From assembly GCA_943735955.1 (NCBI GenBank), contig OX030956.1:14707100-14771099 (forward strand): a stretch of 64,000 nucleotides of DNA. Reading direction: 5' to 3'. The DNA comes from Piscicola geometra (lineage: Eukaryota > Annelida > Clitellata > Hirudinida > Piscicolidae). Shown here piece after piece: positions 34,039 to 45,663 of this stretch; the first letter of the stretch is position 1; every line of letters begins with the position of its first letter. The notes beneath the pieces are model-generated. The model did no database searches. It saw only the letters and a program-made list of their open reading frames with translations, and was not told the origin of the DNA. The position numbers and the translations under genes are program-made.

Positions 34039-36028
34039 TATTAAATCTTATGTAAATAAATAACCGGATAGTTATAAATGATGTTAATTTGGAATAAAAA
34101 CTCCCGATTATAAATCTAGTAACTAGATTCTAGTTAGATCAGCTGTTTATAAAGCGATGATTGAATACGCCTTATTATTATAATATCTCTCGAGATATGA
34201 AGATTAAAATTTTACTTTTAACAAGTAAGAATAAAACTAATTTCATGTTTTTTATTTATTTCATAGTTTTATTAAAAAGCAATTAGATTATTTTTTTATA
34301 ATAAAAAATATCTCTTACTAATCTATGAAATGTATCTACTTTTTTATATATATTTTGCAACCTTAGTCGATTTTTTCACAAGTTTTCATATTTGAAAAAA
34401 GAAATGTTAAAATTTAATTTACTGATATCAAATTTATTTGAATCAATGACCTCTTCATTATGCGAACACTTCAATGTGCGGCAACTTCAAAGTTTGACGA
34501 TTTCATTGTGCTAAAATTTCAATGTAACCCCCTTGTGAGCTACTTTACCTATTAAAACAACTTTTTTGGTCTAATGACAGCCAGCAATCTAGCACTAAAC
34601 TTGCACAAACCAAAGCAACTTGTCAAAAAAGTCAGTGTTGTTTAAAAATACCTTAAAATGTCTGTTCCAGAAATATATTTATGCAGAACAAACTTTAAAC
34701 ATTTGCTACTGGTCACGTTGGTGAGTTGTTGTCTGTAAAGCTCATCGGTCCAACGGGATTTCGTTTTTCGTGTGAAGGGGATGGCCTCGCATACAGTAGT
34801 CATGAAGTTGATCTACCAGTCTGACTTCGACTTTTATAACTTCTTTAGATTCTCTTGTCGGGAATTTAAGAATTCTATCGTTTTGATTTTTTGTTGAAGA
34901 AAGCCGTCGTCTGCAAACATATTTGAGGTTGAGTCTAAAAAAAGCTAGCCGTCAAGTTTCTGTTGAAGCTTTTCAATGGTATTAGGAAAGAGAGAAAAAG
35001 GTTGGAAGAATAGAGGAAGGAAGTTTTTTTGTGTCAGTTTTCAAGAAATGAGATGTGCAAGCTTGTGGTAATTACAGAAAAATTCAATCGACCAGCCATA
35101 CTTTAAAAATATGTTTAAAAGTAGTAGAAAGCAGGTTACATTTCACTCAACGCTGCAATCAATTTTGCTTAGTACGCCAGATGTAGCTGGTTGTGTTGAT
35201 TAGATTTTAAGAGTTATTTTTTTCGGCAACCGAGGCTAGGAGGGTATTCTTCGTAAAAAAAATAATTTTAATATGATGTTAAAGTTGATACGACTTTAAA
35301 AAAGGTTTCAACCTCTTTTTAGCTTAACCAGGAGAATTAGGTGTTGTGACTGGAATGTCAATTGGGGTTACCAATATTTTAAACATAATCATTAGATGCG
35401 CCTTGTGTTTTCTTTATTCTGAGGTTTCCCAATTCAATAAATTTATTATGGATGAAACTATGCTTTTTTAGGCTTGGTCATATTGATCCATCACATATGG
35501 ATGCTCTCCTCTGCAACATCTTTTTTTCGTGGATTTGGTCCTACCGACGAGGGTTCCAAACTGTGCTGCAGAATTCAAGGGACAGGATAAGAGTACAAGA
35601 AAAAAATCATTGACACTTTTAATATACTTTTGGTTTATTCTCAAATTTCTGAGAAAAAACAAAGAGTTCCATTCCCTTTCTTAAATAGAATTTTTAGTAC
35701 ATACATTTTGTTTAAATATTATTGTTTCAAAAATAATGAACTTATAAAAACATTTGTAAAAACTGTAACATACAATTCCGGTCTCCCTATCATCTTGGAT
35801 GTGCCACCCTCATGACATTCTTTTTGTGAGTTCCAAAAAAAAAGTGTGTGTTTTTTGAGGGTATAGTTTTAGAAGATTGGTGATCTTTATCTGCAGACAC
35901 TTTTCAGAGTTTCACGACATGACCAGCTATTTTCTACAGAGGATGAATGTGTATTTGAAAGTATTTGCAGGGTATCTCTGTATTTATTTTTCTTTAAATC
36001 ATCTACAAGAAAATAAAGTGAAAACAGT
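34039..36028. other. Intergenic DNA upstream of synaptojanin, nothing firmly recognised
   Basis: It includes the synaptojanin 5' flank. 34.6-35.6 kb has slightly higher GC and short open frames, which may be eroded transposon sequence, but no family motif was seen. Confidence 0.4.
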
Positions 36029-36895
36029 AGAGGGAGGTTGCACAAGATGGAACGATTTTTACAAGTAGCTTCATAGCTCAATTGTATAACCAATAACGTA
36101 AATTAAAATTTAGCCATCCATTATATTGACTCTTTGTCTAACTATATCAACTTTAACATGAGAAATGAAGAAAAAAGAAATTTTGAGTTTATTAACCTCA
36201 AGCATGAACTCTCAAAAAAATCATCTTGAGCAACTGGGTTCCCAAGATGGAATGCAGAGTTACCTAGGATGAAGTCATATCGTTTGTCACAAAAATTGTA
36301 ATTTAAACATTTGACTCATTATCAGACTATCTTATTTATCTAAAGAAATACTTTTCCCGCTCACTCAATACTGATCATTCCAAAAATTCTTCAGTCTTTG
36401 AGTTCCTTCTCAAAAGCGTCATCAAATGTCTTTTAAAAACGCTCTAAATTTTTTAAAGAATTTTTAACATTTCATTTTTAAAGTAAATTCTTTAAAATAA
36501 CATAAGTTAAACTCGTTTTACCCAGAGAATTTCTTTATTTCGCACTTCAATTGTAACTTCAACCATTGCAAACCTCTAGTATACAGTCTATTGAGACAAA
36601 TGAGACGAAAGTTTAAATCTATTCCAATTTGAGATTTTGTCATTAATAGAACATACAAGTGTTAAAGCTAATGAATAATAACAGTTTTTTCATTTAATAA
36701 AATAGTAAATTATTGGTTGTATAAATTTTTAATATTCTATTTAGAATATAAACTTTATATAATCTATAATACTTTATATAGTCTATATAGATTTATCATC
36801 TCCCGAGATTAAATAATATAAAATTATATATAGCATAGCTGTAAATAAGCTCGTTCCATCTTATGAACTGGTTCATCTTAAGCAACCTCGCCCTA
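36029..36895 (+). mobile_element. TIR DNA transposon or MITE, about 0.87 kb, with TA target site
   Basis: Left end GAGGGAGGTTGCACAAGATG and right end ending AGCAACCTCGCCC are inverted relatives (both carry GGTTGC…AAGATGGAACG). The flanks are TA on both sides, as for Tc1/mariner-type insertions. No transposase frame is present, so it is non-autonomous. A truncated, inverted copy lies at 2724-3360. Confidence 0.65.
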
Positions 36896-36904
36896 TAGCT
36901 TTTT

Positions 36905-37600
36905 ATCAATGAAGAACACCACAAACCCTTTGTTTGCCTTGGAAATTCTGAAAGAAAGTTAAAGAAAAGAATCAAAGGAACTATACTGCTTGTTTGTAGG
37001 TTTGGAAAGGCATACGACAGTGTATGAGAAATTCAGGTGGAGAAGAAAATAATTGTGGGTGGGACATAATATGAATGAAGATAGTGTAACAATAGTCAGG
37101 GTACCGTGAGTACAATGAGCTGGTTCAGGCTAAGGGTTGGACTCCATCAAGGATGGTCACTGAACATTTATCTTTTTGCAGTTGTGACGGACAGGTTGGC
37201 GGATAGAGTAAGACAGTACTTTCGCTGAAACATGAATTTGTGAAAAAATTAGCACGCAGGGTTGAAAATAATCTTTAGAAATGGAGGTATAAGGCGGAAA
37301 GAAAAAAATTAAATTGATCAGAAAGGAAGCAGGATGAGCATAAAAAAATGGAAAGCAGTGTAATGGTGATTCTACAGTATAAAAAGATGGAAGTACATTG
37401 CTGCAAAGATTCAAAATACAGGCGAAAAGTAAAAATTCGAAGCAAGGGGCTGTGTGTTGAAAAAATTAACTGAAATTTTCTGTGACAAAAATGTGTCTGC
37501 AAGAAGAAATTTGACGTTTTTAAGACTGTTGTGCGGCCGCTAGACCATACATCATCGCGGGTCGCAACACAGTCTTACGAATTTTTATTTTTCAAACACG
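36905..37600 (+). pseudogene. RTE-type LINE reverse transcriptase relic
   Basis: Across frameshifts it reads GLEKAYDSV (about 37000), then FRLRVGLHQGWSLNIYLFAV and VTDRLADRV (37120-37205), and finally EIFCDKNVSAR with KTVVRPL (37470-37545). This order (DxEKAYDxV, VRVGLHQGSxLSPxLF, GVxCDxxxPxxxK…KTVVRP) is that of RTE/plant-type non-LTR reverse transcriptases. The FADD catalytic region cannot be read, so the element is dead. Confidence 0.72.
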
Positions 37601-40600
37601 TTTTTGTCTCACATGACCCTTATTGCTTTTCTCTATGCACACAACTTTGTCTCGACTCTTTCCTTTATTTCTCTGGAGTACTAGTCATTCTTTTTGAATT
37701 GTTGCTTTTAAGTACTTTCTTTTAACTAGAACACGTTTAGATGAATGAAAGAGCCAATGTGACCTTTTGTTGGTCCAAATTGTAAGTTAAACATTAAAAA
37801 AACATTTTTATTAGTTTTCCAATGCAAATGTTTAATTATACTTTATAGGGTGTTAAACCACTGCAAGTCTTTTGACCTCTAATGTGGCTACTGTTAAAAT
37901 ATTTATTGAAGTAGTTTTCAAATGTTGTTTTATAATCACCTTATGGTTGTACATCATCACATAGATTATCCAAACAGTATCCTATTTTCTTTTAAAAGTA
38001 TTTTTACCTGTTACGATATAATTTCAAATTAATTTTTTTTAATAATCAAATATTGCTAAAGAATCATGTATTTTTCGATGTAAGCTTCACATAAGCTCAT
38101 CTCAAAAGCTTATAAATAAAATAAGAAATGTTCGCAAAAGCTAAAACCAGTAATAGTGAAACATACTATTCAAAAAAAGCAAAAAGATTTTAGCAATTTT
38201 AAATGCGACTTTTAAATTCCGCCTAGAGTTTAACGCACTGATTAGCGAAAGTATAACGGAACGGGTTTTAATTAGTCATTGGTAATTATTTCCAAAGTTA
38301 AGTAAAAAAATTCAATCGTTTAGGAAAATGAAAAATTCTTTAATAGCATTTTAATGGATTAGCGGTTTGGTGCCCAGCTCTGATAGGAGGCACTTCTTGC
38401 CCAAGATCTTCACAACACTAACCATGGATTGCATGAGAAACCAGTGACTTTTTTTTCTCCAACTACTATTCTAAGCCTCTTGCTTTCACAATGCTAGAAG
38501 TATTTCTTTACAAACAGATTGCAGTATTTAGTGTTTGTCAGTAAAACCCATTTTCTTCATCTGCACATTTGAGCCTTTCTAAGCGTCAATAATGCAATTA
38601 AATTCCGCATACGATGCGATAAAAGGATTGGACAATAAATAAATAAATAAATAAACGAATAAATAAATAAATAAATAGATAAATAAATGCTTTCTTCGAA
38701 AATCCGATATACTAAGTCATGAGCCATTATAGATGTATTAGCACCTATTTATTTGGGCCTATGCTTGTGTGTTTGTGTGTGTATTTTTATGTATTTGTAT
38801 GTGTGTGCGTGTGTGTGTGGGTGTGTGTATTTGTATTTGTATGTATGTATGTGTGTGTGTGTGTGTGTGTATGTGTGTGTGTGTGTGTATGTGTGGGTGT
38901 GTGTGTACTATAGTGTATGCAAATATAGGCAAAGCGGAAGCCAGGCCACCCACGCAACATTTCTCGCCTGCATTCCTTGCGTGACTCTTAACATATCCGC
39001 ATCGTCATGACGAGCGCCTGCACCAGAATGTGCGTGCAAACATTTTCTAAGAAGATAACTTTAAAGTGTTTTTTGATTAATTTAATTTTAAATTGTGAAA
39101 ACCAAAAAGAATACGGCATTGAAATGAATAAAAGATAATGATTTAAGTATACATTTTGTTGAAAAGCCGGAAAAAAACGTCAAAACTCATCAGAATTGAA
39201 ATTATAGTTTTTGAGCAAACATCGACGGAAATTAATGAAAAATGGTCTAAATTTTATACAAAAACCTAAAGCTATTTCTTTAACTGCTGCACAGAGACCA
39301 ATAAGAAACACCAGCTAGCATTTTTTCAGAGTAAAAATATTTTATTTATCGTAGATTGGTTTATGTTGCCTCTATTTTCAGAAGGATTAAATCTATAAAT
39401 AATTTCAATTAGAGTTTTCCTTGAAGTCCAAACTAGAATACATGCATGGACTTTGAAATGCATTATTCTGATATATCTTCAAAGCAGAAGCATGTTTTAC
39501 CCAGAATTTATAATACTGTTTTTTTGAAATTTTATATATTTTTTGGACACAACATTTTATATATTTTTTGGACACAAAATTTTTTTCTGCCATGCATGAG
39601 TACAGAAAGATTTATAATTTGTCATAAAACAGTGCTTAGTTTATATAATAATAAATTTAAAGATAAAGATTAAAAAAAGTTTTAACATAAATTTTGTGTG
39701 TGCATAATTTTAATGGTATAATATATAAAAAAAGAAATATATTAAAAGTAGTTTACTTTACCTATACAATTTTTATAAATTCTCATTACTCTAGGAAACC
39801 TTGTTGCATAAAGCCATATAAATTAATTAAATCAAAAATCTCTATTAAGTTCGTGGCCTATTTGCCTCACGCAAACAAACTCCGTTTGCAACATGAAGTC
39901 TCAATGATCTATGCCGAAAAAAGTTTATAAATGGACCGAATAAAAAATTAGAAATGCGTTTAGTTTAATTGCAACTTTTAAGTGAAATGTTTGAATTCAA
40001 GATTTAATTGCATTACAAGTCGTTAGAGCAAATTCGAGCTGATGGACGGAGAAGAAAATATTGCTAAAAACTCCCCAAAAAAATGATTTTTTTTAAAACG
40101 ACGGATAATACTAGAAGAGTTTTAAAATAAACGATAAAAAAATTCCGGTATTTGTATATTGTATTTTTGTCACAAAATATAGGTGCGTCGCAATAAATCA
40201 TATGGCACACTTAGTCTATCATAAAAATGTTCCTGTCACAAAAATGTTTAAAAATGCATTAATGAGAACTCTTCAGAATTTTGACAAGGAAATAATGAAT
40301 TTTTAATAAATAATTGAGTTTTAATGAGAAAGTAGACAATGAAACTTTAGCATTTTTATTTTTTAGAAAAGTTTATAGATTTTAAATAACAAAATTAATT
40401 AATATTGTATTATTATTTTTTATAAACTGTTACCTATTAAATTTATGTCCTCAATGTATTCAGTAGAGTGTTTCTATAAACCAAAAATACCAAGATATTG
40501 TTGTTAAACCCTTCAGTGCATAATGCCATTTTTATTAAATTCTGAAAAAATATTTGGTGAATTGGCACAGTTTAAACACTATGTCGAAACCTGCAATAGC

Positions 40601-42277
40601 CAAAAATGTTGCAAAGTACAAATGAAAGTTGCAAATTATTCATTTTTGGAAACTTCATTTAAAATAAAATCAAAAATATCAAATTTCATATTTGATTGCT
40701 ATCAGAGTTATTTTATTTATGTACTTTGGATTTTCACTGTAACTTGGCATCACCTGCTGATGACTTATATAGATTTGAAAAAAGTTTTATAATGTCCTAA
40801 ACTACTTGAAAAATATTAATGTTTCTGTTTTATAATGCGTGTGAAACTAGAATTGAAATATTGAATCAACGTAACCCCACGTTTAGGCAATTCATTGAAA
40901 ACTTCGAAAAATTCCAAAATACGTTTGCTTTTTTGATACTAAGGTTTCAATTTCCCTAAACTAGGATATAGTTGCATGAATTGCTGGGATATTCTAAGAA
41001 TCGTTAAAGAATATTTAGCGCTCTTTATAAAAAAGTTTTAAAGCTTTTCATTCGTTGGATTCTTAAATAGCTGACTTCGTTTAAAGGGCTCATTTGAGAC
41101 TTCAAGTTCTTAGAGTGCAACTACTAGCAAGTGCTTTTCTCTAGAGTGACAGCATCATCAAAGAAACCAAAGACAACAAGAGATACTAAAGGAGACACTC
41201 AAAAGCTGTAGTAGCAGCGCTGAACTATAAAATTTAAACGTCCTGTAAACGCAAACTTTTATAACTTTATAAATTAATTAGAAAAAGATATATTTCTTTA
41301 AACAGAATGATTTTATATTTGGTTATAAGATTATGAGGTTAAATTGATTAAAAATGATAATCATATATATTATTCTATTTTAAAGTTGTTAAATAGGTTT
41401 CAATAGTCCCAAGTAGTGTGCCATTGAAGTTGCAGTGGCATCTTCATGCGGGGTTGTCTTCTAGCGCGGATATTAAATAAGGACTTCTTACACACCTTGT
41501 TTTAATAGTCCTGTAAGAAGATATAAAAAAATATATGTGCATTTTTTCTGCTCCCAATGTTTGTTCCATCAAGATCTTGAAGAGCAATAAAGCATTCAGT
41601 ACCTCTCACTCTTGGGGGCCTTTCGTATTTCATCAGCTTTCATTTGTAGTTTGTACTTGTGTCGCGCCAGTTCAAATATTATTTTCTCACAAGACATTTT
41701 GGCTAGGAAGTTTTTATTCGACACATCACCAAATAATGGGTTAAGCGAAAAAATAAAAGTTTAACAATTAAATACGGGAGATAAAAAACTCTCCTCTATT
41801 AACATAGGTTTTATCTTGTAAATATAAAAATAACGAAAGACGACTCCTACATAAAATGTTTTTGCCGCGGCTTTAGAAAAAAGAAAACGGTAACTTCATG
41901 TAAATGACACTGTTTCCATGGAGAACCTTTCATGTATGCTTTATTTTCTTTGAAATAAGTTACTCTTTGAATTCAATTAATAAGTTGTTTTTTTGTTGAA
42001 AAATGATGTCATATACGTTTCAAATGTCAAAAAAAATATTTGAAAATTGTATTAAATATAAAATATACAAATCTAATAAAAAGAATGAATAAAGCTGAAA
42101 TTTTTTTCAATGATAAAGTAAAACTGAGTTTTTTCAGTAGTTTTTCGTATGTGTTATCACACCCTGCATCCGGGAACTTGACATACGCCTGATGAGAGAA
42201 GCGGGTACGTGATGACGTACATACACTTGAGATAGATAGAAGCCGAGTTATTTTTAGAGACATCGATCGTCAGAGTT
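37601..42277. other. AT-rich gene desert
   Basis: No supported gene. Holds an (AAAT)n tract at 38636-38690, a TG microsatellite at 38765-38911 and a two-copy 26-bp repeat (ATTTTTTGGACACAA core) at about 39528-39581. Short open frames have no supporting signal. Confidence 0.5.
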
Positions 42278-43462
42278 CTAATTATAGCAAAAACCCAAAA
42301 ATGCAAAGCATGAAACGTCTTATAATGATATTGTACTCTTTCCGATTTAGAATAAGAATATTCTATTCACTCTTTTTTATTTAGAAAAAGTGTAAAAAAT
42401 ATTTTTGAACATATTATATTGAAAAAAAGGGTAATTTCAAAAAAAAGAAAAATATTTAAATTGAGTTTATTTCTATGAATTTCTCGACGCTAAATCGGAA
42501 ATATTTCCGTTAAGCCTGTCCCTTTCAGCTTTGATAAATTAGCTGTTCTTCACAATCCTTTGCCTCGTCAGTCCTTATTTCGAGTATTCCGAAACCGTTT
42601 TTTTTATGGTTATCATATGTTGTGTTATTACTTTTTTAAATGCGTCTTTGAAAAATCAAGATTGATAGTCAAGGAAAAGGACTTTAATGATGATAGATTA
42701 CACATATTTTATAATACATGAATGAACTTTTAATTGAAAGAAATTTGTGGGTCAAAAAGTTATCTTGAGTGAAAGCTTAAATAGATTAATGATGACAGCA
42801 AACACAGCAATTATTCATGCAGTCTTATTATAATCGATGGTTTTCAGAACGACAAGGCATCAACGTCAAGTTACTTAATTATCAAAGAAACCTTGAAAGT
42901 TAAATTATTTAAATTAACTAAAAAAAGATATTTTAAAGAGCAATTTGTATATTAAAAATCATAATTAAAATCTTTCCACTAGGAACATTCATGGCCAGAA
43001 GCCGGAAAATTATCTGTCATAAAAGTTCTAGCGCTAATTCGAAGTCTCTTAAATCTGAAAAGTCATGATACTTTTTTAGCTTGTGAAACGGCGATGAAAA
43101 TGTCTTTAAAATGTAAATAAAAAGTACATTTTATTTTCTTATCTAGTTTTTTATATAATTACTTTAAAAATTTACATAGTTTAAGTTTACTGAGAAAAAA
43201 AATTTCGTTAACAAAAAACGTTTTCATCATTATTTGAAAAAAAGTTTATATCTAGAAAAAAACTAAAAGGGAAAACTGGAAAAAAGACAGGTAAAAAGTT
43301 TTGAAGCGACATTACGAATTCATAATGCAGCTTTCTTCACACAAATCGACTAGTAAGGATTTATGTCCTATACATAATACTAAGAATAATTTAGGAGTAA
43401 TTATATGTGTATATAAATATAAATAGCGGAAAAAACCCCCACGCGTATATGTATATGTTACA

Positions 43463-43905
43463 GGCGATGTATAGAATTAGGCATTCCATGGATTGTCTGA
43501 AAGTGAAATGCCTGATTCAATCAGTCATTTTATGGATTTATTTGTGATTAATCAAATAAATTGATATTCCTCTTTAACTTTTTGCATTAAACTATAAAAC
43601 TGTTTCAAAATATTAAAACATTGTACTCTAAAAAAATCGATTTATTAAATGAAATGCCATTCATCATTAACTTATTTCAGTTTTTTTATTGCAGTAAACT
43701 ATCAATCTGTAAAAAAAAAAGATTTATTATTTTAAATAACATTCATCATTAACTTGTTTCAGTTTGTTTTTATTTTTGTTGTAGTAAACCATAAAACTGT
43801 AAAAAAATTAAAACAAAATTGCAAGCAATGATTTATCCTTAGGAATGACTGATTGTATTAGACAGTCCATGGATTAGTTTAAAACTTCAGGCAATCTATG
43901 GATTT
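43463..43905. mobile_element. MITE-like element with long imperfect inverted ends (unit 1)
   Basis: The left half (TCCATGGATTGTCTGAAAGT … AATCAGTCATT) is repeated inverted at the right end (AATGACTGATT … TCCATGGATT … ATCTATGGATT). The interior has two tandem copies of a segment of about 95 bp containing ATTCATCATTAACTT. Confidence 0.6.
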
Positions 43906-44179
43906 TCCTATTCTACACCTTGCCTATAACACATACATAAAGAAACCGCGTCTATATAAACGACAAAAACGGAAAGTCGCTTAAAAACATAAAGGTAGAC
44001 CAAACTTGCTTTTAAGAAAAACCTTTTTAAATGGTTATACTTGATTAAACAATTGATTCTAAACTGATTGTTTAGAAATTCGAAAATTTCCAAAGCTTAT
44101 TAAAGAAAATAAACCAAGGTAAATTTTTTCTCAGTTTTATTTAATTGTACTTTTTTATAATCATAGTAAGTTTAAAATA

Positions 44180-44300
44180 TATTTTAAACTTGAAAATCTA
44201 CAGGCAGAAACTAAAAACTACTTTTCAGTCGCTCACGCAGCCAAAATTGGGAGAAACAGCGAGCAACGGGCTTTGTTCAGCCATGAAAGAGATTCATTAG
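44180..44300 (+). promoter_or_regulatory. Candidate core promoter and non-coding first exon of the novel gene (unit 1)
   Basis: TTTTCAGTCGCTCACG contains a TCAGT initiator (A at 44227) with an AATATATTTTAAA box about 45-50 bp upstream. The following 74 bp are GC-richer than the flanks and end ATTAG|GTAATT, a fair donor. A CACAATTCAG acceptor at about 45636 would join it to the coding exon. A five-codon upstream ORF (ATG at 44283) ends at the donor. The block is identical in the second unit. The TTTTCAG could instead be an acceptor of an internal UTR exon. Confidence 0.4.
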
Positions 44301-45663
44301 GTAATTTACCTTTGTATTGTCGACTAAGGCTCTGGTTATTAGTTTTTTAAACAAACCTATATCTTCTCATTCGTTTATATTTTGAAAAACTGTTCTTCTT
44401 ATGTAATTCAAATTTAGCGATCTTCAAATTTGATGTTTAGATTAAACGAGGTAAACTATTTTAGATTGATTATTAATTAATGATTAAGCTTCGTGTAACC
44501 AAGTTATTGAATTTTTATGTTTCATCTCTGAATATTTACTTATTTTTCAGAAAAATTTAAAAAAAGAATTATTTAAAATTATTTTTGTCATTTATTATTA
44601 TTTTTTAAAGATATTGTATAAAGTTAGTTAAAAAATTGAAAACATATTTTGAAAAGTAATACATAAGTCAATTCATAACATTTCTTTAAAATTACTTATT
44701 AAAAGTATATTTGTAATAAAAAATAATTTGGTAGAAAATACAAGAAAATCTGAAAAAAAACAAAACCGTGGATGTTAAAGAGGAGTGCAACTCAGTACGT
44801 AGGTTTCCAAGTGCGTCATAACTCACGAAGAATCGCATGAAATCTTCGTTTATTATTTATTCTACTCCTTTCACTCAATTATTAATTTAAGCTTTCCATT
44901 TTTTGATTACGTCCTTCTTTATATAACCTTCGGCTATTTTTTGAAGTTTTTGTTCTTAAAAAAGCTTCTTTTTTTGTACGAAGACGCATACATTTATTTT
45001 TTTAAATAATGAAATTTTAAAAATTGAAATCTTTGGAAAACCTTTTTTTTATCTTGATGGGTTTAAAGTAATTTTTGAAGATAAAGTTTGAAACTAAAAA
45101 TACTATAAATTAAAACTATTTGTTCCTGAGTTTAAGATGTGTTTTTTCTGAAAAGACAGATTTCTAAATTTTAAGTATCTCAAAATTTATAGCAATTCAA
45201 TTTAGTTTTTTTTAAATAATTGAAATTTATAGAATATTTAAAAAAAATACTCGTTAAATAGTAACATTTAACATTTTAGTTACATTCAAATTAATTGTAA
45301 TTATCGTTTCCACACCTCTAAGCAAAAACATATAAAAATCAGGTTCAAACGATATTAGTGAATTTTATTTTCAAACACTTTAGGAAAGATTTAATACTTT
45401 ACGGGTAAACAATAACGAAAAACTAATTGCATTGTTGTATAAGAAATCGTGTTTCGGTGATAAATCAGACATATTTTTATTATTTTAAATAAAAAAAATG
45501 AGCAAAATACAAATTAATTGTTCACGAAAAAGTTGTCAATATAGTTTTATCGATTTTTTACATATTTAAAACAAAAATAAATATTTTTAGATATCTAAAA
45601 ATATTTTTGAAACGAGAAAATCTTCACAATTCAGGCGAAAACCAAAGGAAAGAATCAACAAAA

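Noticed and set aside
37157..37502. Minus-strand frames of 75-85 codons
   Set aside because: Antisense to the RTE reverse transcriptase relic, which explains the composition on the plus strand.
43908..44093. 61-codon minus-strand frame, repeated at 55345-55530
   Set aside because: Overlaps the end of a MITE-like element, has no splice or promoter support, and is present twice only because the whole unit is duplicated.
45607..45663. Upstream extension of the novel protein's N-terminus
   Set aside because: That frame opens with TTG, not ATG. The first ATG is at 45664, in good context and just before the hydrophobic segment.
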